DNA of 64,000 bases from RYN-230 sp963841695 (GTDB lineage Bacteria > Actinomycetota > Actinomycetes > Streptosporangiales > Streptosporangiaceae): NCBI GenBank assembly GCA_963841695.1, contig CAWJDQ010000012.1, positions 1 through 64,000 of the forward strand, written 5' to 3'. Made by a program: the position numbers and the translations under genes. The notes under the pieces were generated by a model, which worked only from the letters and a program-made list of their open reading frames with translations, did not search any database and was not told the origin of the DNA. Of this stretch, positions 47,875 through 57,007 are shown piece by piece (position 1 is the first letter of the stretch; every line of letters begins with the position of its first letter).

Positions 47875-48676
47875 TCAGGCCGTCCCGGGAGGCTTGCCTC
47901 CCGGGACACCTCCCGCGGCCGCGTCGGCGTGGCGGAGTGCCTGGCGCATATGCTCCAGGTCGGCGCGGGAATACCGGCGGCCGAGGTCCCTGAGCATGAA
48001 CCGGCAGGCCCAGGCGCGCGGTGCGGCGGGCACATCGCGCAGGCGCCCGGCTTCGGCCCATCCCTCGGTGAGGGCCCGCCAGGACGGTTCTGCCTGGCGC
48101 GCGCGGGCATCGGGGTCGAGGGTCAGGATGGTCCAGGTGCGGGCGCGGTCCAGCAGCGCGTCCCCGGCGGCGGCGTTTGCCCAGTCCAGGACGCCGGTGA
48201 CCGTGCCATCCTCGTCCGCCAGCACATTGAAGGGATGCAGGTCCAGGTGCAGTACCCGGGTCCGGGGGTGACGGGGACGGCCAGCGGGGGTAAGCGGCGC
48301 GGTCCGAGAGGCCGGCCGGTGCGGGCACTCCCGCCAGCACGGCGTGCACGGCTCCGCACGCCTGGCCGACGATCCGGGCCAGCCCGGGCGCGGCCCGGGC
48401 CACGTCGGCCGCGGGCCGTCCGGGCAGCCGTTCCAGCAAGACGGCGCTGCCTGGCGCGAAGCCCGCCCGCCCGGTGACCCGCGGCACCGGCAGCACGTCC
48501 GCGACGGCAGCCATGGCCGCCAGTTCGGCATCCAGCACCGCCGGGGTGCCGACCCGGAGCACCTGGCGCCCGGCACCCCAGCTGCACCCAGATTTGCCGC
48601 CGAGGGACCGCACCCCGGCTGGGTCGAGCCCGAAGTGCTCCGCAGCCTGGGCGATCACCGGAGACAGCTCACTCAT
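47875..48676 (-). CDS. Aminoglycoside phosphotransferase (APH) family kinase (one frame break)
   Basis: About 267 residues. GKSGCSWGAGRQVLRVG is the nucleotide-binding start, VLHLDLHPFNVLADEDGTVT carries the catalytic HxDxxxxN, and GVLDWANAAAGDALLDRAR the metal-binding Asp. The break is near 48270-48290 within GGACCCGGGT. Fold is eukaryotic protein-kinase-like; many relatives phosphorylate metabolites, others macrolides or aminoglycosides. So resistance is possible but not shown. No partner genes. Confidence 0.82.
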
Positions 48677-48717
48677 CAATGCCGGACCCGCCTGGGAGGA
48701 GCAGGCCGCCACGGCCG

Positions 48718-49113
48718 TCAGGTCGTGGCTCCGGAGCCGGCTGGCTCCCGGGACAAAATGCAGAACTCGTTGCCCTCGGGATCAGCGAGCGTGATCCAGC
48801 CGCTGCCATCGGGCCGCCGGTGGTCGGCCACGTGTGCTGCGCCGAGCGCCAGGATCCGATCAGTTTCCTGCTCGCGGGTCCGGTCTGCGGGCCGCAGGTC
48901 CAGGTGCACCCGGTTCTTCACCGTCTTGCCCTCCGGGACCGTGATGAACAGCAGGAGCTGGCTCCGGTCACGCGACATGATCAGGCATTCCTCGTGCCCT
49001 GGCCGGTTCGGGTCGTCCGGGTCGTCGGTGAAGTCCAGCACCTGGGACCAGAAGACCGACTGCGCGTAGGCATCCTGGGCGTCCACCGAAGTGTGCGATA
49101 TACGGCTGCTCAT
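48718..49113 (-). CDS. VOC family protein (glyoxalase-like domain)
   Basis: 131 residues. RISHTSVDAQDAYAQSVFWS at the start, GHEECLIMSRDRSQLLLF, then VHLDLRPADRTREQETDRIL and a final WITLADPEGNEFCILSR. This is the one-per-gene glyoxalase_6 type. ATG at 49113 with AAGG upstream is preferred over the more distant ATG. Substrate unknown. Intact. Confidence 0.88.
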   Translation of the reverse strand: MSSRISHTSVDAQDAYAQSVFWSQVLDFTDDPDDPNRPGHEECLIMSRDRSQLLLFITVPEGKTVKNRVHLDLRPADRTREQETDRILALGAAHVADHRRPDGSGWITLADPEGNEFCILSREPAGSGATT

Positions 49114-49174
49114 GACGGCAGCCTTGATACCCAGCGCAGAGCCGTCAAACAATTTTCCCCGCCCGGGCGAACGC

Positions 49175-49790
49175 TCAGGCAGGCTGCTGATCGGGGGTGA
49201 GCGCCTTCAGGGCGTCGACGTGGGCCTGCACGTCGGCGTCTCCGGCCAGTGCCCGCTGGGCGACGAACCCCAGGATATCGACATGCAGCAGCTCCGCTAT
49301 CCGTCAGGATCGGCGCCGGGGCCAAACGTCCCGGCCGCCTGCCACCGCCGCACCGTGTCGGCGAACAGTTCGCGCTGCCTGCGGTAGGCGGCCTGGGTGG
49401 TGGCCTTGAGGCCGGGATCGCTCTGGGCGTGGCTCCAGCCGTGCAGGGAAACGAGCAGGCGGTCGATGCCGTCGCTCGGGTCCTGGCCGAACTCGCGATG
49501 GTGCGCAGTAGCTGCTCGACAAGACTCGGGAAGCGGCGGTGGGTCGGGGTTCGCGCAGGATCGGGAGCGATCTGGCCACCATCGCCGGCCGTTCCTTCGG
49601 TCACGACGGCGTTGATGATCTCGTCCTTGCCCTTGAAGTAGCCGTAGACGGCGCCGGTCGACAGGCCGGAGCGGGCGATGATCATCTCCATCGACACGGC
49701 TTCGAGGCCGTGTTCCTGCAGGCAGGCGCGGGCCGCCTCGAGGATCTGCTCGCGCCGGGCCTCCCGGCGCTCTTCGGTGATCCGGGGCAT
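49175..49790 (-). CDS. TetR family regulator (two frame breaks)
   Basis: About 205 residues. MPRITEERREARREQILEAA, then ACLQEHGLEAVSMEMIIARS, GLSTGAVYGYFKGKDEIINA is the helix-turn-helix. The ligand domain is split by frame breaks near 49475-49500 and 49305-49320 but continues as GIDRLLVSLHGWSHAQSDPG, QAAYRRQRELFADTVRRWQ, then ELLHVDILGFVAQRALAG to the stop at 49175. AGGTGGG precedes the ATG at 49790. Divergent from an MFS pump with inverted GAAGGAAyATTC sites between, so it should repress the pump until a drug binds. Confidence 0.85.
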
Positions 49791-49812
49791 GCACCCACCT
49801 ACCACGCAAAAA

Positions 49813-49880
49813 GAAGGAACATTCCCTCTTGACAGGCGAAGCGCAAGCCCCGTCAGCTATACTAAAAAGAATATTCCTTC
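49813..49880. promoter_or_regulatory. Pair of inverted TetR operator candidates
   Basis: GAAGGAACATTC at 49813-49824 and its near-exact inverse GAATATTCCTTC at 49869-49880 (11 of 12 positions match), between the tetR and MFS genes. TTGACA at 49829-49834 and TATACT at 49858-49863 lie between them, but 23 bases apart, which is long for one promoter. Confidence 0.6.
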
Positions 49881-49901
49881 GTTAAGAGGAGGACGGCGCT
49901 C

Positions 49902-51456
49902 ATGACCAGCGAGGGGCGCGGGCGCAGCGGGCGCCCTGGCAGCGGGCGGCCCAGCAACACGATCGTCACCGTCGTCGTCTGTATCGCCCTCGGAGCGGTC
50001 GCGGCCGCGATGGCGTCGCTGAACGTCGCGATCCCCGGCCTGGTCCGCAGCACGCACGCCAGCCAGACCCAGCTCGAATGGATCATCGACGCCTACCTGC
50101 TGGTCTTCGCCGTCCTGCTGCTTCCATCCGGCGCTCTCGGCGACCGCTACGGCCGCCGCAGGGCGCTCTTCGCCGGGCTGGTCGTCTTCGGCGCCGCCTC
50201 GGCGGCGGCGATGGCGATCTCCTCCGCGAACGCCCTCATCGTGCTGCGCGGCCTGATCGGCCTGGGCGCCGCGCTGGTGATGCCCGCCACGCTGTCCACG
50301 ATCACCGGCACGTTCCCGCCCGCCGAGCGCACCAGGGCGGTCGGCATCTGGGCGGGCGTGGCCGGGGGGAGCGCGGTGCTCGGGCTGCTGTCCACCGGGA
50401 TCCTGCTCGAGTGGTTCTCCTGGCGGGCCGCCTTCGCCGTCAACGTCGTCCTCGCCGCCGTGGCCATCGCCGGCACGATCCGCTTCGTCCCCGAGTCCTC
50501 CCAGCCGGACGCGCCGCCGGTCGACAAGGGCGGCGCGCTGCTCGCCACCATCGGGCTCGTCGCGCTCGTCTTCAGCATCATCGAGGCCCCCGACGCCGGC
50601 TGGCTGAGCGCCCGCACCCTCGGCGGCATCGCGGCCGGCCTGGCCGCGCTGGCCGGCTTCGTGCTCTTCGAGCTCCGCCAGCGCCACCCGCTGCTGGACC
50701 CGCGCCTGTTCTCCAACCGCAAGCTCGCCGCCGGCAGCCTGTCGATCCTCATCCAGTTCTTCGCCTTCTTCGGGTTCACCTTCGTCTCGCTGCAGTACCT
50801 CCAGGGCGTCCGCGGCTACAGCCCGCTCATCGCCGCGCTCGCGGTACTCCCGCTGACCGCTGCGATGATGCCGACGTCGCGCGTCACCTCCACCCTGGTC
50901 TCCCGGTTCGGCGCCCGCGCCGTGTGCGTCGCCGGGCTGCTCCTGGTCGCCGCCGGGCTCGCGATCATCTCCCGCGTCGGGACCGACACGCCCTACTGGC
51001 TGATGCTGGCCGGCCTCATCCCGCTCGGCATCGGCATGGGAGCCGCCATGACCCCCGCCACCGCGGCGATCACCGAGGCGCTGCCGCAGGCGCAGCAAGG
51101 GCGTGGGCTCCGCGCTGAACGACCTGTCCCGCGAGGTCGGCGGCGCGCTCGGCACCGCGGTCCTCGGCAGCATCGTCACCGCCGTCTACCGCTCCAGCCT
51201 GCAGCTCCGGGGCGTCCCCGGCCCCCGTCGCGCACCAGGCCCAGCAGTCCTTCGCCATCGCCATCCACGCCGGCGGCCCGATCGGTGCCCACGCCCGCAC
51301 CGCGTTCGTCGACGGCATCCACGCCGGCCTGCTGTACGCCGCCGGCGCCGCGATCCTCGCCGCGATCAGCGTCGCCACCTTGCTCTCCCGCGGCGCGAAG
51401 ATCCGCCGCCCCGCCAATGAGGACGAGCAGGCGCACCTGGCGTTGGTCGGCGAGTA
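49902..51456 (+). CDS. MFS transporter, EmrB/QacA (DHA2) type (two frame breaks)
   Basis: About 518 residues, 14 predicted membrane segments. LEWIIDAYLLVFAVLLLPSG, ALGDRYGRRRALFAGLVVFG (MFS loop motif) and IGLGAALVMPATLSTITGTF (motif C-like) identify drug:H+ antiporters. Frame breaks lie near 51100 (between QAQQ and KGVGSALNDL) and near 51215. GAGGAGG precedes the ATG at 49902. Under control of the divergent TetR. Probable multidrug exporter. Confidence 0.88.
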
Positions 51457-51675
51457 ACGGCCATGAACGAGTCCAGCAAATGGCCGGGGCGCTCGCCGCA
51501 GGCGGCTGGGTCAATGAGGTTGTCTCAGCGACTTTACGCGATCATTTTGTACGGGTATTGGACCAGGGCGGAGGCGCGCTGTCGTCGGCCGGCAGGTCCG
51601 GGTGCTGCCGATTACGTCCTCGCGGATGGGCTGCCTGCTGGATTCCCTGGACCGCGGCTACCGGGTGCTGGGGAT

Positions 51676-51706
51676 TTGCTCCTCCAGTTACTGGAGGAGC
51701 CAGACT
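51676..51706 (+). promoter_or_regulatory. MerR-type promoter: 19-base spacer holding a 9-base dyad
   Basis: TTGCTC (51676-51681) and CAGACT (51701-51706) are 19 bases apart, the over-long spacer typical of MerR-controlled promoters. Between and overlapping them is a perfect dyad: CTCCTCCAG (51679-51687), TTA, CTGGAGGAG (51691-51699). The start codon at 51713 is seven bases beyond the -10, so the mRNA is probably leaderless. Confidence 0.7.
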
Positions 51707-51712
51707 GACGCC

Positions 51713-52630
51713 ATGGAGAACGACGGACCTCTTCTGACGATCGGTGAGCTGGCCAGACGTGTCGGAGTGCCGGTGCGCACTATCCGGTTCTGGTCGGATA
51801 GCGGGCTGGTGCCGCCGGCCTCGCGGACTGACGGCGATCGCAGGCTGTACGACGGGGCGTGCGTGGCCCGGCTGGAGTTGGTGATGACCTTGCGAGAGCT
51901 GGGCGTGAGCCTGGCCAATGTCCGGCGCGTACTGGGTGGCCAGGTCACCGCCGCGGAGGTGGCTGCTATCCACCTGGAGGCGCTGGACACCGAGATCCGG
52001 GCCCTGCGGCTGCGCCGGGCAGTTGTGGCCGCTGTGGTGAAGCGCTCTGCCGATGGCGAGGAGATGGGCATGATCAACAAACTGGCGCGCCTGTCCGCGG
52101 CCGAGCGGCGCCAGATCATCGATGAGTTCACGGCGGAGGTTTTCCGCGGACTGGATCCCAGCCCGGCGAGGTTTGCGCGCTGGGCCGCGGCGCCGGATCT
52201 GCCGGACGATCCTTCGGCCGAGCAGGTCGAGGCCTGGGTCGATCTCGCTGAGCTGGTAGCAGACAGGGGTTTCCGTGAGCAGGTGCGGCAGGTCGCTGGC
52301 ATCGGCGTCCAGATCCAGTCCGGCCGCTGGCTGGTCAACGTCGAGCGGGCGCAGGACGAGGCCGAAGCGGCCTGTCAGCGGGGCGTGCCGCCTGAGTCTG
52401 CCGAAGCGGCCCGGATCGTGGCGCAGATCCTTGACGGCACCCCCGGCGCCCAGCGCCGGCCAGAGTTGCTGGCTCAGCTGGAAGCCGCCACTGATCCCCG
52501 GATCGAACGTTACTGGGAGCTGACGGCCGTCATCAGCGGCCGCGGCCCGTTCCCGTCGCTGCAGCGCGCCCTTGAATGGCTGGCCGCCGCGCTGCGCGCG
52601 AGCCAGGGCCGAAAGGAGGCAGGCCGGTGA
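51713..52630 (+). CDS. MerR family transcriptional regulator
   Basis: 305 residues. LLTIGELARRVGVPVRTIRF, WSDSGLVPPASRTDGDRRLY is the MerR winged helix-turn-helix; a coiled coil and an all-helical C-terminal domain of about 180 residues (FTAEVFRGLDPSPARFARWA) follow. The C-terminus is not a metal- or TipA-type domain and its inducer is unknown. First gene of a MerR-ATPase-permease operon; its stop overlaps the GTG of the ATPase. The start at 51713 is placed by the helix-turn-helix and the upstream dyad. Confidence 0.93.
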   Translation: MENDGPLLTIGELARRVGVPVRTIRFWSDSGLVPPASRTDGDRRLYDGACVARLELVMTLRELGVSLANVRRVLGGQVTAAEVAAIHLEALDTEIRALRLRRAVVAAVVKRSADGEEMGMINKLARLSAAERRQIIDEFTAEVFRGLDPSPARFARWAAAPDLPDDPSAEQVEAWVDLAELVADRGFREQVRQVAGIGVQIQSGRWLVNVERAQDEAEAACQRGVPPESAEAARIVAQILDGTPGAQRRPELLAQLEAATDPRIERYWELTAVISGRGPFPSLQRALEWLAAALRASQGRKEAGR

Positions 52631-53352
52631 TCGAGGTCCGCGGGCTGACCAAGCGCTACGGCTCAACGGTCGCCGTCAACCGGCTCAGCTTCGACGTGCC
52701 ACCGGGTGCCGTGACCGGTTTCCTGGGCCTGAACGGATCAGGCAAGTCCACCACCATGCGCATGATCCTCGGCCTGGACGCCCCGGATGCCGGGCACGCC
52801 CGCATCGGCGGGCAGGCCTACCGTCAACTTCGCTGGCCGCTGCGCGAGGCCGGGGGGCTGCTGGAATCCAGGGCCTTCCACCCTGGCCGGTCTGCCCGCG
52901 CACACCTGGCCGCACTGGCGGCCAGCAACTCCATCAGCCAGTCCAGGGTCGCCGAGGTCCTGGAGATAGTCGGACTGGGATCCGTGGCGCGCAAACGGGC
53001 CGGGAAGTTCTCGCTCGGCATGGCGCAGCGTCTCGGCATCGCCGTGGCGCTGCTGGGAGACCCGGCCGTGCTGCTGCTCGACGAGCCGGTGAACGGCCTG
53101 GACCCGGAGGGAATCCGCTGGATACGCGGCCTGCTGCGGTCACTGGCCGCCGAAGGCCGGGCAGTCCTGGTCTCCAGCCACCTGATCAGCGAAATGGCCC
53201 TGATGGCCGACCGGCTGGTCGTGATCGGCAAGGGACAGCTCCTGGCCGACACCACGGCGGCTGAGCTGTCCAGCCGGGCCCCCAGCCTCGAAGAGGCCTT
53301 CCTGCAACTCACCGGCGATAGTGCCCAGTACCAGGCAAGGAACATGTCATGA
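52627..53352 (+). CDS. ABC transporter ATP-binding protein
   Basis: 241 residues. MIEVRGLTKRYGSTVAVNRL, Walker A GLNGSGKSTTMRMILGLD, signature FSLGMAQRLGIAVALLGD, Walker B VLLLDEPVNGLDPEG, H-loop VSSHLISEMALMAD. GTG start at 52627 overlaps the MerR stop (GTGA); its stop overlaps the permease start (ATGA). Closely resembles the ATPase at 23406 and probably exports a drug or lipid. Intact. Confidence 0.95.
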   Translation: MIEVRGLTKRYGSTVAVNRLSFDVPPGAVTGFLGLNGSGKSTTMRMILGLDAPDAGHARIGGQAYRQLRWPLREAGGLLESRAFHPGRSARAHLAALAASNSISQSRVAEVLEIVGLGSVARKRAGKFSLGMAQRLGIAVALLGDPAVLLLDEPVNGLDPEGIRWIRGLLRSLAAEGRAVLVSSHLISEMALMADRLVVIGKGQLLADTTAAELSSRAPSLEEAFLQLTGDSAQYQARNMS

Positions 53353-54122
53353 CCGCCCACACCAGCCACCAGCCACCCGGCAGATACCGATTCCGGCAGC
53401 TGGCCCGGATGGAATGGATCAAGCTGCGCAGCCTGCGCTCCACCTGGCTCACCCTGGCAATTGCCGTCGCCGCGTCAGCGGGTATCGCCCTCGCAACAGG
53501 CAGCAGCACGACAAGCGGCGGCATGTTCGTCGGCAACACGCTGGTCGGCATGCTCATCGGCGTGCTGCTCATCGGGGTGGTCGGTGTACTGGCCATGACC
53601 GGCGAGTACACCTCCGGGACCATCCGCGCCACATTCGCCGTCGCGCCACGCCGGCTCAGGGTCCTGGCGGCCAAGGCCGCGGTCGTTGGTGCGGTGGCGC
53701 TGATCACCGGCGAGGCAGCAGCATTTCTGTCCTTCTTCGCAGGCGGCATGACCCTGCGCCACGGCATCGCCGCGCCAGCCCTCAGCCAGCCCGGTGTCCT
53801 GCGGGCGATCGTACTCACCGGAGCCAGCCTCAGCCCGATCGGCCTGCTCGGACTCGGCCTCGGAGCCATCATCCGGCACACCGCCGCGGCGATCACCGTG
53901 GTAGTCGGAATCGTCTGCGTCGGCGGGCCGCTGAACCTCGCTATCCGGCCCTACCTGCCGATTTACATAGTCAGCCACTCGCTCAGCGCTACGACGCCGC
54001 TATGCCGCCCCGGCGCGGCGTCATGCTGGCTGTCAGCCTGGAGCGGACTCGGAATGCTCGCCATCTACGCAGCCATCGCCATGGTCCTGGGCGCGCTGAT
54101 CCTCGCCCGGCGAGATGCATAA
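53349..54122 (+). CDS. ABC-2 type transporter permease
   Basis: 257 residues, six hydrophobic segments. FRQLARMEWIKLRSLRSTWL, VGMLIGVLLIGVVGVLAMTG, then EYTSGTIRATFAVAPRRLRV and LAAKAAVVGAVALITGEAAA. Translationally coupled to the ATPase. The final segments (AIYAAIAMVLGALILARRDA) are standard. Third gene of the MerR operon, and complete, so this is a working regulator-pump unit. Cargo unknown. Confidence 0.93.
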   Translation: MTAHTSHQPPGRYRFRQLARMEWIKLRSLRSTWLTLAIAVAASAGIALATGSSTTSGGMFVGNTLVGMLIGVLLIGVVGVLAMTGEYTSGTIRATFAVAPRRLRVLAAKAAVVGAVALITGEAAAFLSFFAGGMTLRHGIAAPALSQPGVLRAIVLTGASLSPIGLLGLGLGAIIRHTAAAITVVVGIVCVGGPLNLAIRPYLPIYIVSHSLSATTPLCRPGAASCWLSAWSGLGMLAIYAAIAMVLGALILARRDA

Positions 54123-54197
54123 GCCGCAGGCAACGCTCCGGACCGGCCGCCACATGCCAAGGTCAACCCGGCGAGGCCCGGGCCCCCACGTGCCCGA

Positions 54198-54440
54198 TCA
54201 GCCGCCACCCCCCTCAAGACCACCGAGAGCAGAGTCACCGCGCTCGGCGACGCCATCCGCGAGCACCCCGGCTACAGCCCCATTCTCCTGCCCGAGACAC
54301 CCAACGGCATCGGCACCGCCGTCGTCACGCTCGCAGCCGGCGCCGGCCCCTTCTGCCGACTCCGAGTCCCCGAGATCACCGAACAATGGGCAGCAGCCCG
54401 CGCCGCTGCCACGACGGCGTCGCGGCTTGTCGCGCCTGTT
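54198..54440 (+). other. Coding-like stretch without a start, in a 700-base intergenic region
   Basis: The frame of the preceding permease, past its stop, reads ALGDAIREHPGYSPILLPET, PNGIGTAVVTLAAGAGPFCR, then LRVPEITEQWAAARAAA with strong third-position GC. No ATG, GTG or known family. The remaining 54441-54772 holds no clear gene. It may be a decayed or frame-broken gene. Confidence 0.3.
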
Positions 54441-54772
54441 CCGCGGGCACTAGCCGGCTCGGCCAGCGGCTCGCTGACCGCCTTACCGCGGCCAGATTCC
54501 GCAGGCAATGCCCAGCCTTGGTCAAGCAGGCCGGCCTCGGCCCTGCGATCTCTGCAGCGATGCGCACTAAGTTGGCCCAACTCGGGGGCGCCGCCCGCTC
54601 GCCGAGCGCGCGGCCGCCCCAGGCGAAACGCGCCGCCCCCGGTGTCGCCGGACGGGGATGGACCAAGGTCCCTGGCCGGTGGCCCGGACAGCCCTGCTGC
54701 CCGGGCGGTGCGCCTCTGACTGGTGCCTGCGGCCCCGCCTAACCTGGAAAGTGCAGGAATAGATTTTGTCCC

Positions 54773-54817
54773 GCAGTTATTTGCGGCGCAGTTGTTTGCC
54801 GCGCAGTTGTTTGCCGG
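54773..54817 (+). repeat. Three tandem 15-base repeats upstream of the USP gene
   Basis: GCAGTTATTTGCGGC, GCAGTTGTTTGCCGC and GCAGTTGTTTGCCGG follow one another without gap. They end 16 bases before the USP start codon, so they lie in the leader or form repeated binding sites; read in the USP frame they would encode QLFAA three times. Confidence 0.8.
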
Positions 54818-54833
54818 ACAGGGAGAGATGGCC

Positions 54834-55274
54834 ATGCCTGGGATTATCGTCGGGGTCAACGGCTCGGCTCATTCGCAGCGTGCGCTCGAATGGGCGATGG
54901 AGGAAGCGGCGATCCGGCACGCGCCGCTCACGGTGCTCACCGTCCACCAGGCGAATGTGGGCTATTGGGGCAGCGAGGCCAGTTACCCGCCCGACCATGC
55001 CCTGGCCGAGCAGGCGCGCCAGTCAGCACGCGATGCCGTGGCCAAGGCGGCCGCCCAGCTTGGCGGGCCTGCTCCCGCGTCAATCACCGTCCGGGCGGTC
55101 AGCGGCAGCCCCGCGGAAGAGCTCCTCAATGCCGCCCGGGACGCTGACATGATCGTCATCGGCTCGCGTGGCGCGGGTGGCTTCCCGCGGCTGCTGATCG
55201 GGTCGGTCAGCAGCCACGTGACCCACTACGCGCACTGCCCCGTGGTGATCATCCGCCCGACGGATCGCGGCTGA
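54834..55274 (+). CDS. Universal stress protein
   Basis: 146 residues. MPGIIVGVNGSAHSQRALEW, LTVLTVHQANVGYWGSEAS, and DADMIVIGSRGAGGFPRLLI, then GSVSSHVTHYAHCPVVI: the ATP-binding motif of UspA. Relative of the USP at 44156 (both share SVSS.V.H.AHCPVV). GGGAGAG (54821-54827) fits the ATG at 54834. First of a group with the Rv1733c-like and flavodoxin genes. The ATP-binding form is associated with dormancy in mycobacteria. Confidence 0.95.
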   Translation: MPGIIVGVNGSAHSQRALEWAMEEAAIRHAPLTVLTVHQANVGYWGSEASYPPDHALAEQARQSARDAVAKAAAQLGGPAPASITVRAVSGSPAEELLNAARDADMIVIGSRGAGGFPRLLIGSVSSHVTHYAHCPVVIIRPTDRG

Positions 55275-55599
55275 CCGGCTGGCCTGCCCCCACCGTCCAG
55301 GAGTCCTCCTGGGTGAGGGCGCGGCCGCCGAGGCTGAACGCCGCCGCGCCCGCCCGGGCGAGCGACCGCTGAGACTGCCGGTAGTGGTGGCCGCACAGGA
55401 GCAGGTCGGTCTGGTGGGCGCGCCCGGCACTGGGTGGCATGATCACGATGACCGAGGGCTTCGCCGGGCAGCAGCACGCGTGGCTGGCGAACTTCAGGCC
55501 GTGCCAGTCGATCCGATCACTGGCCGGCGCGCAGGAGCTTCCCCTGACTGCGGGGACCGGTGGGGTGGCGGAGCGAAGGTGCAGGTCGTTGGCGGTCAT
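55249..55599 (-). CDS. Small Cys/His protein, DUF7455-like
   Basis: 116 residues. The middle reads HACCCPAK and the C-terminal half reads TDLLLCGHHYRQSQRSLARA, where CGHH matches the end of a small actinobacterial zinc-ribbon family (DUF7455). The first Cys pair expected in that family is not clear; a frame error is possible. No membrane segment. It overlaps the end of the USP gene by 26 bases on the other strand. Confidence 0.5.
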   Translation of the reverse strand: MTANDLHLRSATPPVPAVRGSSCAPASDRIDWHGLKFASHACCCPAKPSVIVIMPPSAGRAHQTDLLLCGHHYRQSQRSLARAGAAAFSLGGRALTQEDSWTVGAGQPVSRDPSGG

Positions 55600-55796
55600 A
55601 AGGCAAGCGTCCCGCAGGCATCGGCGGGCGGGCAGGGCCCTAACTCCCGCGCCGCCGGGCCAAAAGACCTCCGGGCCGGGGAAGCGCTGCCGTGCAGAAG
55701 CTGGGCCCGAGAGCTGAAAGTCCCGCCTGGCCAGGAACTGTGACCCTGGCCCGGGGGTGTCCCAACCTCCGATTCTGGTATCGAGGGAGGGCAGCC

Positions 55797-56414
55797 GTGA
55801 GAAAGCAGCCAATGCGGTGCACAGGCCGGGCCGCCAGGACGGCACGCGGACTGTGGCCGGATCACAATCCGCTCAGGCGGAGCTCGGACCGGGCTGAAGC
55901 CGGGATGCTCGCTGTGCTGATAGCGGCAGTCCTGGTCGGAGTTCCGCTCCTCGCCCTGATCACCTGGCGATTGACCTTCATTAACACGTTCACCACTACC
56001 GACGCGGTGCACGACGGCTGGCACCGGGTGTCCGCCGTGCTGCTGGCCAGTGAGCCTGACTGGAACGGTGTCTACACCCCGTCCGTCCCGGCCCGCTGGG
56101 CCGGGGCGGACGGCATCCAGCACCGGGGCCAGGTTCTCGCCGCCCCTGGTGCGCAAGCAGGAACCAGGACGACGGTGTGGACCGACCGGTCCGGGCGTCT
56201 CGCCGGACCACCGATGTCGCCGGGTCAGGCCGCAGTCCAGGCTGACCTCGCTACCGCCCTGGCGGTCCCGCTCTGGGTGCTGGCGCTGCTGGGTGCCGGG
56301 ATGCTGGGCCACCGCGCGTTCGAGCGCCGCCGGCTGGCCGCGTGGGAGGTCAACTGGCGGACATCGAACCTCAGCGGCCCGGCTGGGGCCGCCCAGGACG
56401 GCAGAGAGGGCTAG
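55797..56414 (+). CDS. Rv1733c-like transmembrane protein
   Basis: 205 residues. GLWPDHNPLRRSSDRAEAGM precedes the first membrane segment (LAVLIAAVLVGVPLLALITW); an extracytoplasmic domain of about 125 residues follows, then a second segment (ALAVPLWVLALLGAGMLGHR). The 'NPLxRxSDRxEA' phrase is that of Rv1733c, a dormancy-regulon membrane protein in Mycobacterium tuberculosis. GTG at 55797 with GGGAGGG upstream is the start. Function unknown. Placed between USP and flavodoxin genes. Confidence 0.85.
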   Translation: MRKQPMRCTGRAARTARGLWPDHNPLRRSSDRAEAGMLAVLIAAVLVGVPLLALITWRLTFINTFTTTDAVHDGWHRVSAVLLASEPDWNGVYTPSVPARWAGADGIQHRGQVLAAPGAQAGTRTTVWTDRSGRLAGPPMSPGQAAVQADLATALAVPLWVLALLGAGMLGHRAFERRRLAAWEVNWRTSNLSGPAGAAQDGREG

Positions 56415-56429
56415 CGGGCGGAGGAAGAG

Positions 56430-56981
56430 ATGGAAGTCGCAGTGGTGTACGAGAGCCTGTTCGGGAACACCCGGCTGGTGGCCGAGGCGATCGCGGACGG
56501 GGTCCGGGCCGCGGATCCGGCCGCCCGGGTGAGTGTGGCCCGGACAGATGCTGCGAAGCTCGCGGACGTTGAGGATGCCTGCCTGCTGGTGGTCGGCGGC
56601 CCTACGCACATGATGCGGATGAGTTCCCCGCGCACCCGCCGGCTGGGCCAGGAGGCCGCACGCACAACCCAGGATCCGCAGAGGCACGAACCAGAGCCAG
56701 ACACCGGTGGTCCCGGCCTGCGGGAATGGCTGCACGCGCTTCCGCCAGGCTGGGCAGCCTGGCCGCCGTCTTTGACACCCGCCTTGAATCCCGGCTGGCA
56801 GGCGGGGCTGCCCGGTCAGCCTGCCACCAGTTGCGGCGCCGCGGCTACGGGATAGCCGGCCGAGCCAGAGGGATTCATCGTCACCAGCGCGGACGGGCCG
56901 CTGCGCCCCGGCGAGCTGGACCGGGCCCGGGGATGGGGAGCCGATCTCGCCAGGCGGGCTGGCGTGCCCGCCCGCGGCTGA
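56430..56981 (+). CDS. Flavodoxin family protein (two frame breaks)
   Basis: About 183 residues. EVAVVYESLFGNTRLVAEAI is the FMN phosphate loop and LLVVGGPTHMMRMSSPRTRR the second FMN contact. After breaks near 56748 and 56862 it continues LGSLAAVFDTRLESRLAGGA and GFIVTSADGPLRPGELDRAR to a TGA at 56979-56981. It lies 15 bases after the Rv1733c-like gene, in the same unit. Probable one- or two-electron carrier. Confidence 0.82.
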
Positions 56982-57007
56982 CCCTGGCGGCCAGCGCACG
57001 ACGGCCC

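Noticed and set aside
49829..49863. TTGACA and TATACT read as one promoter for the MFS gene
   Set aside because: The two are 23 bases apart, too far for a standard sigma-70-like promoter. Each may belong to a different start or be chance; I mention them only within the operator entry.
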